A stretch of 64,000 bases of DNA from Mycolicibacterium neoaurum (GCF_036946495.1 NZ_JAQIIX010000001.1:186001-250000); one strand, 5' to 3'. Positions 8,810 through 20,921 are shown, numbered from the stretch's first letter. The notes: a model not told the origin generated them from the letters alone. Made by a program: numbers and translations.

Positions 8810-10084
8810 GTGTCCACCGATCTGAACCAGAGCACCTCGCCGCTGACCGCCACCGACGTGGATGAGGCTGCCGAGCGAATTTCGGGTGTGGTCACGGTGA
8901 GTCCACTGCAGTTCAGCGATCGGCTGTCCCAGATCACCGGTGCGCAGGTCTATCTCAAGCGCGAGGATCTGCAGGCGGTGCGCTCCTACAAGCTGCGCGG
9001 CGCCTACAACATGCTGATGCAGCTGACCGCCGAGGAGCTCGCCGCCGGGGTGGTGTGTTCCTCGGCGGGCAACCATGCCCAGGGCTTCGCGTTGGCCTGC
9101 CGGTCGATGGGCGTGCACGGACGCGTCTACGTGCCCGCCAAGACGCCCAAGCAGAAGCGCGACCGCATCCGTTACCACGGGGGCGAGTTCATCGAACTGA
9201 TCGTCGGCGGCAAGACCTATGACATGGCCGCCCAGGCTGCGCTCGATGATGTGGCCCGCACCGGAGCGACGCTGGTGCCGCCCTATGACGACCCGCGCAC
9301 GATGGCCGGCCAGGGCACCATCGCCGTCGAGCTGCTCGACCAGCTGCCCGGTGAACCGGACCTGGTGATCGTCCCGATCGGCGGCGGCGGGTGTATCGCC
9401 GGTATCACCACCTATCTTGCCGAGCGCACCACCGGTACCGCGGTACTCGGTGCCGAACCCGCGGGCGCGGCCTCGATGTTGGCCGCCCTCGCGGCCGGCG
9501 CCCCGGTGACGCTGGAGCATGTCGATCAGTTCGTCGACGGGGCGGCGGTGGCCCGCGCGGGTACGCACACCTTCGCCGCCTTGGCCGCCGCGGGTGACAT
9601 GGTGTCGGTGACCGCGGTCGACGAGGGCGCGGTGTGCTCGGCGATGCTCGACCTGTACCAGAACGAGGGCATCATCGCCGAGCCGGCCGGCGCGCTGTCG
9701 GTCGCCGCGCTGTTGGAGGCCGATATCACCCCCGGTGCGACGGTGGTGTGCATCATTTCCGGCGGCAACAACGACGTGTCGCGTTACGGGGAGATCCTGG
9801 AACGCTCCCTGGTGCACCGTGGGCTCAAGCACTACTTCCTCGTCGACTTCCCACAGGAGCCCGGCGCGCTGCGGGGCTTCCTCGACACGGTGCTCGGGCC
9901 CAACGACGACATCACCCTCTTCGAGTACGTCAAGCGCAACAACCGGGAGACAGGCGAAGCCCTGGTCGGCATCGAGATGGGCTCGGCCGGCGACCTGGAC
10001 GGACTGTTGACCCGCATGCAGGCCTCCGATGCCCACGTCGAACTGCTCGAGCCGGGTTCTCCGACGTACCGCTACCTGACCTGA
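8810..10084 (+). CDS. ilvA: Threonine dehydratase (threonine ammonia-lyase)
   Basis: A PLP enzyme that deaminates threonine to 2-oxobutyrate, the first step to isoleucine. The PLP lysine is K61 in RSYKLRGAYN. The phosphate-binding SSAGNHAQG and GGGGCIAG loops and the C-terminal ACT-like regulatory region (HYFLVDFPQEPGALRGF) are present. Length is about 424 residues, as in the M. tuberculosis protein, and sequence similarity is high throughout. GTG 8810 was chosen because upstream residues are not like the family. The 3' end overlaps treZ convergently by 13 bp. Confidence 0.96.
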   Translation: MSTDLNQSTSPLTATDVDEAAERISGVVTVSPLQFSDRLSQITGAQVYLKREDLQAVRSYKLRGAYNMLMQLTAEELAAGVVCSSAGNHAQGFALACRSMGVHGRVYVPAKTPKQKRDRIRYHGGEFIELIVGGKTYDMAAQAALDDVARTGATLVPPYDDPRTMAGQGTIAVELLDQLPGEPDLVIVPIGGGGCIAGITTYLAERTTGTAVLGAEPAGAASMLAALAAGAPVTLEHVDQFVDGAAVARAGTHTFAALAAAGDMVSVTAVDEGAVCSAMLDLYQNEGIIAEPAGALSVAALLEADITPGATVVCIISGGNNDVSRYGEILERSLVHRGLKHYFLVDFPQEPGALRGFLDTVLGPNDDITLFEYVKRNNRETGEALVGIEMGSAGDLDGLLTRMQASDAHVELLEPGSPTYRYLT

Positions 10085-11805
10085 GCCGCCTGCACATCCC
10101 GCAGTACCGCGAACGACTGCGCGGGGATCTGGGTACCGCCGTCCCCTGGTGAGGGCGGCTCCCAGGCCAGCGCGACCTCGCCGCTCACCGGCACGGTGAC
10201 CGGAACGTCGCCGAGGTTACAGATCACCGCAAAACTGCCGCGGTACATGATGATCCAGCGTGCGGACTCGTCGTAGTCGATACGCAGATGGCTCAGCCAC
10301 GGATCGGCGAAGTCGGGTTCGTTGTGCCGCAACGCGATCAGGGCGCGGTAGGTCTGGTACAGGCGAGCGTGCACACTCTGGTCGACCTCGCTCCACCTCA
10401 GCTTGGAACGCTCGAAGGTTGCCGGGTCCTGTGGATCCGGGATCTCGTCGGCATCCCATCCGTGCGCGGCGAATTCGGCCTTGCGGCCCTCGGCGGTGGC
10501 GCGGGCCAGTTCCGGTTCGGGATGCGAGCTGAAGAACTGGAAGGGGCTGCTTGCACCCCATTCCTCGCCCATGAACAGCATGGCGGTGTACGGCGATCCC
10601 AATGCAAGTGCGGCCTTGACCGCGAGCTGCCCGGGTGTCAGGTTCTGCGATGGTCGATCGCCGACCGCGCGGTTGCCGACCTGATCGTGGGTCAGCGTGT
10701 AGGCCACCAGTCGCGTCGCGGGCACCGTGGCGATGTCCAGGGGGCGGCCGTGTCTCCGGCCGCGGAACGACGAATAGGTGCCGGCGTGGAAGAAGCCGTG
10801 GCCCAATGTCTGCGCCAGGGTCTGTAGTGAGCCGAAATCGGCGTAGTAACCCTGCCGTTCGCCGGAGACCGCGGTGTGGATGGCGTGGTGGATGTCATCG
10901 TCCCACTGGGCCGTCATCCCGAGCCCGCCTCGATCACGTGGCGTGATGGTCCGCGGATCATTCATGTCACTCTCGGCGATCAGCGCCAACGGCCGACCCA
11001 ATTGCGTTGCCAGCTTGTCGGTTTCGGCAGACAGCTCCTCCAGGATGTGAATGGCCGTGGTGTCGACCAGCGCATGCACGGCGTCCAGACGCAGACCATC
11101 GGCACCGAACTCGCGCATCCAGCGCAGCGCGCAGTCGATGATGTAGCGGCGCACCTCGTCGGCACCGTCGTCGGCGATGTTGATCGATTCGCCCCACGGG
11201 TTGCTGCCGCTGGACAGATACGGGCCGAAGCGCGGCAGGTAGTTCCCGGACGGTCCGAGGTGGTTGAACACGGCGTCGATCAGCACACCGAGGCCCCGCC
11301 CATGGCAGGCATCGACGAAGCGCAACAGTGCGTCCGGCCCACCGTAGGGTTCGTGGACGGCATACCAGAGCACACCGTCATAACCCCAGCCGTGGCTTCC
11401 GCTGAATGCGTTGACCGGCATCAGCTCCACAAAATCGACGCCCAGATCGACCAGGTGATCGAGCTTTTCGGCGGCCGCGTCGAGGGTGCCCGCCGGGGTG
11501 AAGGTCCCGATGTGCAGCTCGTAGATGGTGGCGCCCTCGATCGAGCGGCCCGCCCACGGCGCCGGCGGAGCCGCGGGCTGCCACCGCTGTGAGGCGCCGT
11601 GCACCCCGTCGGGTTGCCGGGGTGAGCGCGGGTCGGGCAGCACCGTGTCCTCGTCGTCGAGCAGGTATCCATACCTGCTGTCCGGACGCGCCTGGACATC
11701 GGCATGCCACCAGTTCGCCTCGTCGCGCACCATCGGGTACCGCACACCGTCGAGCTCCAACTGCACCCGGTCGGGTCGGGGTGCCCACACCTCGAACGTC
11801 GCCAT
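10072..11805 (-). CDS. treZ: Maltooligosyltrehalose trehalohydrolase
   Basis: A GH13 enzyme of 577 residues that releases trehalose from maltooligosyltrehalose. An N-terminal CBM48-like domain (FEVWAPRPDRVQLELDG) precedes the barrel. Catalytic regions are visible: ADGLRLDAVHAL (nucleophile Asp), LIAESDMNDPR (acid/base Glu) and YTLTHDQVGNR. It is the last gene of the acyltransferase-treX-treY-treZ operon. The ATG at 11805 overlaps the treY TGA by one base, and an alternative GTG at 11808 gives a GTGA overlap, so translation is coupled. It completes the TreY/TreZ route from glycogen to trehalose. Confidence 0.96.
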   Translation of the reverse strand: MATFEVWAPRPDRVQLELDGVRYPMVRDEANWWHADVQARPDSRYGYLLDDEDTVLPDPRSPRQPDGVHGASQRWQPAAPPAPWAGRSIEGATIYELHIGTFTPAGTLDAAAEKLDHLVDLGVDFVELMPVNAFSGSHGWGYDGVLWYAVHEPYGGPDALLRFVDACHGRGLGVLIDAVFNHLGPSGNYLPRFGPYLSSGSNPWGESINIADDGADEVRRYIIDCALRWMREFGADGLRLDAVHALVDTTAIHILEELSAETDKLATQLGRPLALIAESDMNDPRTITPRDRGGLGMTAQWDDDIHHAIHTAVSGERQGYYADFGSLQTLAQTLGHGFFHAGTYSSFRGRRHGRPLDIATVPATRLVAYTLTHDQVGNRAVGDRPSQNLTPGQLAVKAALALGSPYTAMLFMGEEWGASSPFQFFSSHPEPELARATAEGRKAEFAAHGWDADEIPDPQDPATFERSKLRWSEVDQSVHARLYQTYRALIALRHNEPDFADPWLSHLRIDYDESARWIIMYRGSFAVICNLGDVPVTVPVSGEVALAWEPPSPGDGGTQIPAQSFAVLRDVQAAQVR

Positions 11806-14069
11806 CACACACGCTCCAGCAGCACGCCGGGCAGCTCGGCGAACAGGTCGGCTGCATCGGCGACGCCGACGAACGTGCGACCGGTCAATCGGTCGGTCCA
11901 GTGACCCTCGGGCAGCGTCACACTGGTCTCACCCCAACCGGTGTCTTCGAGCCGGGCGGTGCATCGGCTGACCGCCACCACGACGTCGGCGCCCCTGGAG
12001 TAGGCGAGGACATGATCGGCTGCCGGACCGCCGGCCAGCAGTGGGCGGTATCCGCCGCTCAGGTAGGTCTCGGGCCGTTCGCGTCGTGATCGCAACGCGG
12101 CGTTGACGATCCGCATCTTGGGGTCGGCCAGCTCGGTGAGCGCCTTTCGACGAACCGAGTAGTCCACCGGTCGCCGGTTGTCCGGATCGACCAGGCTGTC
12201 GTCGAGAAGTTCGGTGCCCTGGTAGACGTCGGGAATGCCCGGCACGGTGAGCGCGAGCAGCTTCTGGCCCACGGCATCATTGAGCGCGTGCGGCTGGAGC
12301 CGGCCCACCAGCGCGGTGAGTTCGGTACCCACCGGTCCGTCGAGCACGGCGTCCAACCAGTCGTGCACCGCCGCTTCGAACTCCGTGTTCGGGTCGTTCC
12401 AGGTGGTGTGCACACCGGCCTCGCGGATCGCTTTCTCGGCATAGGCATGCAGCCGGGTGCGCAGTTCGTCGGTTACCTCGCCATCCACCGGCCAGACGCC
12501 GAAGATGTTCTGCCACAGGAACAGCGCGGTATCTGCATCGGGAGCGATGACCACCTGCGACCAGCGTGCCACCCGGTCGGCCCAGAGCGCAGGCACCTGG
12601 GACAACACGCCGATGCGCGCCCGGACGTCTTCGCTGCGCTTGGTGTCGTGGGTGGAAGTGGTCACCATCGCGTGCGGCCACAACGCCGCCCTGGTGGCGT
12701 TGCGGGCATGGAACTCGGCGGCGCTGACACCGAACAGGTCGGGTTCGCCACCGACCTCGTTGAGGGTGACCAACCGAGCGTCCCGGTAGAACTGACAATC
12801 TTCGACGGCTTTGGCGGTGACGGCACCACACAGCTGCTGGATGCGTTTGGCCGATTCGCCGGCTCCGGCAAGTGCAGTGGCCACGATCTGCAGTGGGGCA
12901 GCGAGATCCGGACGGGCGGAGATGGTTTCGGCGATCGCCACCGGGCCCAGTGCGGCGAGGGCGGGATAGTCGAACCGGTAGACGCCGATATGGGTCAGCA
13001 GTGCGGTGATCGATTCGGGCAGCTGTGGGTGGTCGGTCCGCGTCTCGGCGACGATCGTCCGGCGCACCCGGGCCAGCTCGCTGGCCAGGGTCACCGTCGC
13101 TGCCGTCCTCTTGAGCTCGGCGATCTGGCTCGCGTACTCGGAGGTACCGCCGTAGAGCCCGTCGAGTTCGGACCGGGCGGAAGGATCGATGAAGACGCCC
13201 CCCACTTCGCGCAACGCGTCGTAACCGGTGGCGCCATCGACCGGCAGCGCGGTGTCCAGGGCCTCGTCGGGGGCCAAAATCTTCTCGATCACGATCCAGG
13301 CGTCCTGGCCGACGAGTTCGCGCAGCCGCGCCAGGTAGTCGGCGGGGTCGGTCAACCCGTCGGGGTGGTCGATGCGCAGCCCGTCGACCAGTCCGTCGCT
13401 GAACCACCGGGCCACTTCGGCATGCGATGCGGCGAACACCTCGGGGTCTTCCTGGCGCAATCCGGCCAGCGAGGTGATGGAGAAGAATCGGCGATACCCG
13501 CACACGTTGTTGCGCCAGCCAATCAGCTTGTAGTGCTGGCGCCCATAGACCTGCTCGACGGTGCCGCTGCCGGTACCCGGCGCGATCGGCCACGTCCGGT
13601 CGCCCAGGCGCAACACGTCGCCGTCGACGGCCAACCCGGCGATGTCATCGTCAGAACCCAGCACCGGCAACACGATTCGTCCGTCGGCCAGATCCCAGTC
13701 GATGTCGAAGTACGCGCCGTACGCCGAATCCCTGCCGTGGGTGAGCACATCCCACCACCAGGGGTTGGCCCGGGGATCCTCCACGCCGACGTGATTGGGC
13801 ACGATGTCCACGATCACGCCGAGGCCCCGCTCGCGCGCCGCGGCCGACAGAGCGGCAAACCCGTCGGGACCGCCGAGGGCCGCGGAGATCGTGGTGGGAT
13901 CGGTGACGTCGTAGCCGTGCGTCGAGCCCACCGCGGCGGTCAGGATGGGGGACAGGTACAGATGGCTGACCCCCAACTCGTCCAGGTAGTCGAGCAGGGC
14001 GAGTGCATCGGCGAAAGTGAACGCGTCCCCGCGCATCTGCAGTCGATATGTGGAGACCGGGACACCCAT
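11805..14069 (-). CDS. treY: Maltooligosyltrehalose synthase
   Basis: A GH13 protein of 754 residues that turns the reducing end of a maltodextrin into a trehalose unit. The N-terminus (PVSTYRLQMRGDAFTFADA) is characteristic of TreY. The catalytic barrel shows VIVDIVPNHVGVEDPRANPWWWDVL, VDGLRIDHPDGLTDP and WIVIEKILAPDEALD. It lies 13 bp after treX and overlaps treZ at its end. The product feeds TreZ. Confidence 0.96.
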   Translation of the reverse strand: MGVPVSTYRLQMRGDAFTFADALALLDYLDELGVSHLYLSPILTAAVGSTHGYDVTDPTTISAALGGPDGFAALSAAARERGLGVIVDIVPNHVGVEDPRANPWWWDVLTHGRDSAYGAYFDIDWDLADGRIVLPVLGSDDDIAGLAVDGDVLRLGDRTWPIAPGTGSGTVEQVYGRQHYKLIGWRNNVCGYRRFFSITSLAGLRQEDPEVFAASHAEVARWFSDGLVDGLRIDHPDGLTDPADYLARLRELVGQDAWIVIEKILAPDEALDTALPVDGATGYDALREVGGVFIDPSARSELDGLYGGTSEYASQIAELKRTAATVTLASELARVRRTIVAETRTDHPQLPESITALLTHIGVYRFDYPALAALGPVAIAETISARPDLAAPLQIVATALAGAGESAKRIQQLCGAVTAKAVEDCQFYRDARLVTLNEVGGEPDLFGVSAAEFHARNATRAALWPHAMVTTSTHDTKRSEDVRARIGVLSQVPALWADRVARWSQVVIAPDADTALFLWQNIFGVWPVDGEVTDELRTRLHAYAEKAIREAGVHTTWNDPNTEFEAAVHDWLDAVLDGPVGTELTALVGRLQPHALNDAVGQKLLALTVPGIPDVYQGTELLDDSLVDPDNRRPVDYSVRRKALTELADPKMRIVNAALRSRRERPETYLSGGYRPLLAGGPAADHVLAYSRGADVVVAVSRCTARLEDTGWGETSVTLPEGHWTDRLTGRTFVGVADAADLFAELPGVLLERV

Positions 14070-14082
14070 CAGCCGTTACCGC

Positions 14083-16212
<2,130 letters not shown>

Positions 16213-16213
16213 G

Positions 16214-18370
16214 TCACCACCAGCCGGTCGCGGCTGCCAGCTGCCGTCCGAGTTCGTTGGTCATGGAGCGCACGTAGGTTGTCGACAGATGGTGAGAGTC
16301 GTGATACATCAACACATTTCCCTCCACTACCCGGCAGAAGTCCGGTCGGCACACGGCGTCGGTCATATCGAGCGGCTTGAGGTTGGGGAACCGTTCCAGA
16401 TAGTCGAGTGTGGGGTTGGTGTCGGACAGTACCTCAGCCCGATCGATACCGCAGGAGATGGCGTCGCCGCCACTGGCCAGGCAATCGGCGGGAAAATAGG
16501 GCTTGTTGTTACGCGTCAGCCATGGAGTGTCACGCATGGCCAGCACGTCGATTCCCGCGTCCAGGAACTCCTGCCAGATACCGAGGTACTGGCTGGGCAT
16601 CACGTCGCCGGGTTTGATGTTCCACGGTCGGGTGGAGGTGGTGAAGACGTAGTCCGGTTTGTCGGCCAGCAGTCTGGGCATGACCTTCTCGTTCCACTCC
16701 CGGCATTTCGGGTAGGGACGGTTGTCGCCCATCACCAGTGGCTTCTGCTCGGTGGTCAGCGGGCAGCCCATCTTGAGGTAGGTGACGATCTTGAAATCGT
16801 GGAGCCTGCCGAGCAGGTCGAGAGCGGTGATCCAGTGTTCGGCATGGGAGCCGCCCGCCAGGGCGATCGTGCGGGTGGCCTCTTTGTCCCCGTAGGTGCA
16901 GTTGATGACGTCGACATTGTCGAAGTCACTGATACACCCGGCCGGGGTCGATTCGGGGATGTCGTTCTTTGCTTCCAGCACCGTCGGGCGCATCGGCAGC
17001 TTGGGAACCTTCGCGTGATTGATCAGCGCCCGTGCCCCGGGGTAGTCCCTGGCCGAGAGCCCCGAGAGCTCCTTGCCGCTGGCCCGCTCGACGGTCACGT
17101 GCTCGCGCCAGGTGAACGATGTCGCGGTCAGTGTGACGCCCAGCAGCGTCACGAAGGAGCCCAGCACGATCGTGGGGCGCCGCAGCCGCGCGCGCCACGG
17201 AACCGTCGCCGCCGTCGTCGATCGCGCCGGTGCTCGGTAGCGCAGCGGGGTCTCGACGTAACGCATCGTCAGCCAGGCCAGCACGCCGGAGATCAGCAGC
17301 ACCGCGGCACCGTCGACGAAGCCGACGTGTTCCTTACCGCTGTAGGCCAGCCAGAAGATCAGCAGCGGCCAGTGCCACAGGTACAGCGAGTAGGCGATCG
17401 AGCCCAGCCAGACGAACGGCCGGGTCGCCAACAACCGGTTCGGGGCGGGCAGTGCGCCGTCGGTGTGCGGGTCGGCCGCGCGGTTGGCCGCGGACAGGAT
17501 GAACAGGATGGTCGCCCCGACCGGCACCAGCGTCCACGGTCCGGGGAACTCGCGGACACCGTCGATCAGCCAGCCGCAGGACAGGATGGCCGCCAGGGCG
17601 ATCATCGCGATGACTGTCCGCAACCACATCGGCCAGCGCACGTAGGGGACCAGGGCGCCGACCAACGCCCCGAGCGTCAGCTCCCACGCCCTGGCGAAAC
17701 TGTCGTAGTAGGCGATGGCCTGATCGGTGTTGTGGGCGTGGATCGCGTAGATGAACGAGGCGATGGTGACGGCGGTGAGCACCACGATGAACACGGTCCG
17801 CAGGTGCCTGCCCAGCCTGCCGCGCAGCGTGTAGGCCAGCGCCAGGATCAGGGCGAGGAAGGCGATGTAGAACTGGCCCTGCACCGACATCGACCAGATG
17901 TGCTGCAGCGGGCTGACGGTCTCACCCGCGCGCAGATAGTCCGCGGCGGTATTGGCCAGCTCCCAGTTCTGGTAGTACCCCAGGCTGGCCAGGCTCTGGT
18001 CGGCGAATGTCTCCCAGCGTGTCTCCGGTTGGATCAGGATGGTCAACACCGCGGCGGCGGCCAGCACCACGATCAGCGCCGGCAACAGCCGGCGGACCAG
18101 CCGGATGACCTCGGATACCGGCCTGATGGCGGTCGCCTCGTCCAGTGCCGAACGCAGCAGCCGTCCGCCGAAGAAGAAGCCCGACAGCGCCAGGAAGACG
18201 TCCACACCGCCGGAGACCCGCCCGAACCAGACATGGAACACCGCGACGAGTGCGATGGCGACACCGCGAAGTCCGTCGAGGTCATGCCGATAGAAGCCCG
18301 AGGTGCGGGTTCCGGTGCTGGACACCGGGCCATCGGTACGCGCAGGTCGGGCTGGAGCGAGGGTCATCAT
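16214..18370 (-). CDS. Membrane acyltransferase with SGNH domain (OafA-like, Rv1565c family)
   Basis: A fusion protein of about 718 residues. The N-terminal half is an acyltransferase-3 membrane domain (YRHDLDGLRGVAIALVAVFH, then about ten helices). The C-terminal half is an extracytoplasmic SGNH hydrolase-like domain: GGSHAEHW carries the Ser block and YHDSHHLS near the end carries the Asp-His pair. Such proteins O-acylate surface glycans. It leads the treX-treY-treZ operon, with one base between genes, so a trehalose or glucan-derived acceptor is conceivable but unproven. The gene is divergent from bioA. Confidence 0.85.
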   Translation of the reverse strand: MMTLAPARPARTDGPVSSTGTRTSGFYRHDLDGLRGVAIALVAVFHVWFGRVSGGVDVFLALSGFFFGGRLLRSALDEATAIRPVSEVIRLVRRLLPALIVVLAAAAVLTILIQPETRWETFADQSLASLGYYQNWELANTAADYLRAGETVSPLQHIWSMSVQGQFYIAFLALILALAYTLRGRLGRHLRTVFIVVLTAVTIASFIYAIHAHNTDQAIAYYDSFARAWELTLGALVGALVPYVRWPMWLRTVIAMIALAAILSCGWLIDGVREFPGPWTLVPVGATILFILSAANRAADPHTDGALPAPNRLLATRPFVWLGSIAYSLYLWHWPLLIFWLAYSGKEHVGFVDGAAVLLISGVLAWLTMRYVETPLRYRAPARSTTAATVPWRARLRRPTIVLGSFVTLLGVTLTATSFTWREHVTVERASGKELSGLSARDYPGARALINHAKVPKLPMRPTVLEAKNDIPESTPAGCISDFDNVDVINCTYGDKEATRTIALAGGSHAEHWITALDLLGRLHDFKIVTYLKMGCPLTTEQKPLVMGDNRPYPKCREWNEKVMPRLLADKPDYVFTTSTRPWNIKPGDVMPSQYLGIWQEFLDAGIDVLAMRDTPWLTRNNKPYFPADCLASGGDAISCGIDRAEVLSDTNPTLDYLERFPNLKPLDMTDAVCRPDFCRVVEGNVLMYHDSHHLSTTYVRSMTNELGRQLAAATGWW

Positions 18371-18462
18371 GGTCGGGGAGTCAATCTACCCAATTATCCT
18401 GGGTGCCTCAGGCCACGGGCGTGGCGTCACACCGCCCGGGTGAGGCGATAGTGTCCGGAGCC

Positions 18463-19755
18463 ATGCCCGCGTTGACGCCGGCCGAGATCGGCGCGATCGA
18501 CTCCGCGCACATCTGGCACCCCTACAGCACCATGGGCTCCGCGGCGCTGCCGCCGGTGGTGGCCACCGCCGCGCGTGGCGCCTGGCTCGAACTGCATCAC
18601 CGCGGACGTCGGATCGACGCCCTCGACGCGATGAGTTCGTGGTGGACCGCGGTGCACGGGCACGGACACCCCCGTCTGGATGCCGCGTTGAGCGCGCAAT
18701 TGGCCACCATGAACCACGTCATGTTCGGCGGGCTGACCCACGAGCCCGCCGCCCGGCTGGCCCGACTGCTCGTCGACATCACCCCGGCCGGACTGGAGAC
18801 CGTGTTCTTCAGCGATTCCGGTTCGGTCTCGGTGGAAGTGGCGGCCAAGATGGCGTTGCAGTACTGGCGCAGCCGAGGACGGCCGGCCAAGCACCGGCTG
18901 ATGACCTGGCGGGGTGGGTATCACGGTGACACCTTCACGCCGATGAGTGTGTGCGATCCGGACGGCGGTATGCACGCCATCTGGAGCGATGTGCTGGTCC
19001 GCCAGGTCTTCGCGCCCGCGGTGCCCGGTCCGTTCGACGCCGACTATGTGGCCGCCTTCGAGGCGCAGTTGACCGAGCATGCCGACGAGCTCGCCGCGGT
19101 GATCGTCGAACCCGTGGTGCAGGGTGCCGGTGGGATGCGTTTTCACGATCCGCGGTACCTGGTCGAGCTGCGCCGGATCTGCGATCGCCACGATGTCCTG
19201 CTGATCTTCGACGAGATCGCCACCGGTTTCGGCCGAACCGGAAAGTTGTTCGCCGCCGACCACGCCGGTGTCAGCCCCGACATCATGTGTGTGGGCAAGG
19301 CGTTGACCGGCGGGTATGTCACTTTGGCTGCGACATTGTGCACCGCGGAGATCGCGGCGACGATCAGTAGCGGTGACCCGGGCGCGTTGATGCACGGCCC
19401 GACCTTCATGGCCAACGCCCTGGCGTGTGCGGTGTCCGTGGCCGCTGTCGAGCTGCTGTTGGAAGGGGACTGGCGCGGTGCGGTCTCCGGTATCGAGGCG
19501 GGTCTGCGGGCCGGACTGGAACCGGCGCGCGAGCTGGCCTCGGTGGCCGATGTTCGTGTGCTGGGTGGCATCGGTGTCATCGAGATGACCGAGCCGGTCG
19601 ATATGGCGTTGGCCACCGAGACCGCGCTCGAGCACGGATTGTGGTTGCGGCCGTTCGGCACGCTGGTCTATGCCATGCCGCCGTTCATCTGTACGTCGGA
19701 CGAGGTGAGTCAGATCGGTGCGGGCATGGTGGCGGTCGCGCGTGCATTAACCTGA
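18463..19755 (+). CDS. bioA: Adenosylmethionine-8-amino-7-oxononanoate aminotransferase
   Basis: A class III PLP aminotransferase of 430 residues that makes 7,8-diaminopelargonic acid with SAM as amino donor. The mycobacterial hallmarks are present: HLWHPYS-like HIWHPYSTMG, MSSWWTAVHGHGHP, MTWRGGYHGDT, IFDEIATGFGRTGKLF, and the PLP lysine in CVGKALTGGY. The ATG at 18463 lies 9 bp after TAGTGT (18449-18454), so a nearly leaderless transcript is likely. The last codons and stop (TTA ACC TGA) double as the -10 and operator of the bioF promoter. Confidence 0.97.
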   Translation: MPALTPAEIGAIDSAHIWHPYSTMGSAALPPVVATAARGAWLELHHRGRRIDALDAMSSWWTAVHGHGHPRLDAALSAQLATMNHVMFGGLTHEPAARLARLLVDITPAGLETVFFSDSGSVSVEVAAKMALQYWRSRGRPAKHRLMTWRGGYHGDTFTPMSVCDPDGGMHAIWSDVLVRQVFAPAVPGPFDADYVAAFEAQLTEHADELAAVIVEPVVQGAGGMRFHDPRYLVELRRICDRHDVLLIFDEIATGFGRTGKLFAADHAGVSPDIMCVGKALTGGYVTLAATLCTAEIAATISSGDPGALMHGPTFMANALACAVSVAAVELLLEGDWRGAVSGIEAGLRAGLEPARELASVADVRVLGGIGVIEMTEPVDMALATETALEHGLWLRPFGTLVYAMPPFICTSDEVSQIGAGMVAVARALT

Positions 19756-19765
19756 ACGGTGTTCA
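19748..19765 (+). promoter_or_regulatory. bioF promoter -10 (TAACCT) with BioQ operator
   Basis: TGAAC-GGT-GTTCA at 19753-19765 is a perfect palindrome of the BioQ type. It follows TAACCT (19748-19753), a TANNNT -10. The same TTAACCTGAAC string occurs upstream of bioB. The bioA stop codon TGA (19753-19755) is the first three bases of the operator. Repression of bioF-bioD by BioQ is inferred from the site and from work on M. smegmatis. Confidence 0.85.
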
Positions 19766-19784
19766 AGTGTCGAAAGGACGTCCA

Positions 19785-20921
19785 GTGACACGCACCGGTC
19801 TTTCCCCACTGGCCTGGCTGGCCGGTGTCGAGGAGCGCCGCCGCGCTCAAGGGCTGCGCCGCACGTTGCGGGCCCGGCCGCCCGTCGGCACCGAGCTCGA
19901 TCTGGCATCCAATGACTACCTCGGGCTTTCCCAGCACCCCGATGTGCTGGCCGGCGGCGTGGCGGCGCTGCGCACCTGGGGTGCCGGCGCCGGGGGTTCG
20001 CGCCTGGTCACCGGTAACACCGAACTGCACGAGCACTTCGAGTCCGCGCTCGCCGAGTTCGCCGGCTTCGAGTCGGCGCTGGTGTTCTCCTCGGGGTACA
20101 CCGCCAACATCGGCGCGCTGGTCTCACTCACCGGCCCCGGCTCGCTGCTGGTGTCCGACGCGTTGACGCACGCCTCGATCGTCGACGCGTGCCGGCTGTC
20201 GCGGGCCCGCGTCGCGGTGACCCCGCACCGCGATATCGCGGCGGTCGCCGATGCGCTGTCGGCCCGGTCCGAGGAGCGTGCCGTGGTGGTCACCGAATCG
20301 GTGTTCAGCACCGACGGGGTGTTGGCCCCGCTGCGCGAACTGCACGAGGTGTGCCGTCGGTTCGGCGCCCTGCTGGTGGTCGACGAGGCGCACGGTCTCG
20401 GGGTGCGCGGGGCCGGGGGGCAGGGTGTGCTGCACGAGGTCGGCTTGGCGGGTGCGCCCGATGTGGTGATGACCACGACGCTGTCCAAGGCGCTCGGCAG
20501 TCAGGGCGGGGCGGTGCTCGGCCCGGCCGTCGTGCGGGCCCATCTCATCGACACGGCGCGCACCTTCATCTTCGACACCGGGTTGGCCCCGGCTGCCGTC
20601 GGCGCCGCGCTGGCAGCGCTGCAGGTGTTGATCGCGCAGCCCCAGCTGGCGGGCGCGGTACTGGCCAGGGCGGCCGAACTGGCCCGGATCTGCGATGTCG
20701 CGGAGGAACCGACCTCGGCCGTCGTCTCGGTCATCCTCGGCGACCCCGAGGTCGCCGTCGCCGCTGCCTCGGCGTGTCTGGACCGCGGCGTGCGGGTCGG
20801 CTGCTTCCGCCCACCGACGGTGCCTGCGGGTACCTCGCGGCTGCGATTGACGGCCAGGGCAGCCCTCACCGCGGAGGAGATGGCGCTGGCCCGTGAGGTG
20901 CTGACCGAGGTTCTCGGGTGA
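19785..20921 (+). CDS. bioF: 8-amino-7-oxononanoate synthase
   Basis: An alpha-oxoamine synthase of 378 residues that condenses pimeloyl-thioester with alanine, the first ring-assembly step of biotin. It shows LDLASNDYLGLSQHP, the glycine-rich GAGAGGSRLVTGN, the VVDEAHGLGVRG Asp-binding strand, and the PLP lysine in TTTLSKALGSQGG. The GTG at 19785 is preceded by AAGGA (19774-19778). It begins 29 bp after bioA, and the gap holds a BioQ operator. bioD follows after 10 bp. Confidence 0.97.
   Translation: MTRTGLSPLAWLAGVEERRRAQGLRRTLRARPPVGTELDLASNDYLGLSQHPDVLAGGVAALRTWGAGAGGSRLVTGNTELHEHFESALAEFAGFESALVFSSGYTANIGALVSLTGPGSLLVSDALTHASIVDACRLSRARVAVTPHRDIAAVADALSARSEERAVVVTESVFSTDGVLAPLRELHEVCRRFGALLVVDEAHGLGVRGAGGQGVLHEVGLAGAPDVVMTTTLSKALGSQGGAVLGPAVVRAHLIDTARTFIFDTGLAPAAVGAALAALQVLIAQPQLAGAVLARAAELARICDVAEEPTSAVVSVILGDPEVAVAAASACLDRGVRVGCFRPPTVPAGTSRLRLTARAALTAEEMALAREVLTEVLG

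Noticed and set aside
18388..18404. ACCCA-N7-TGGGT palindrome before bioA
   Set aside because: The repeat is short, unlike the BioQ site, and has no matching regulator here.
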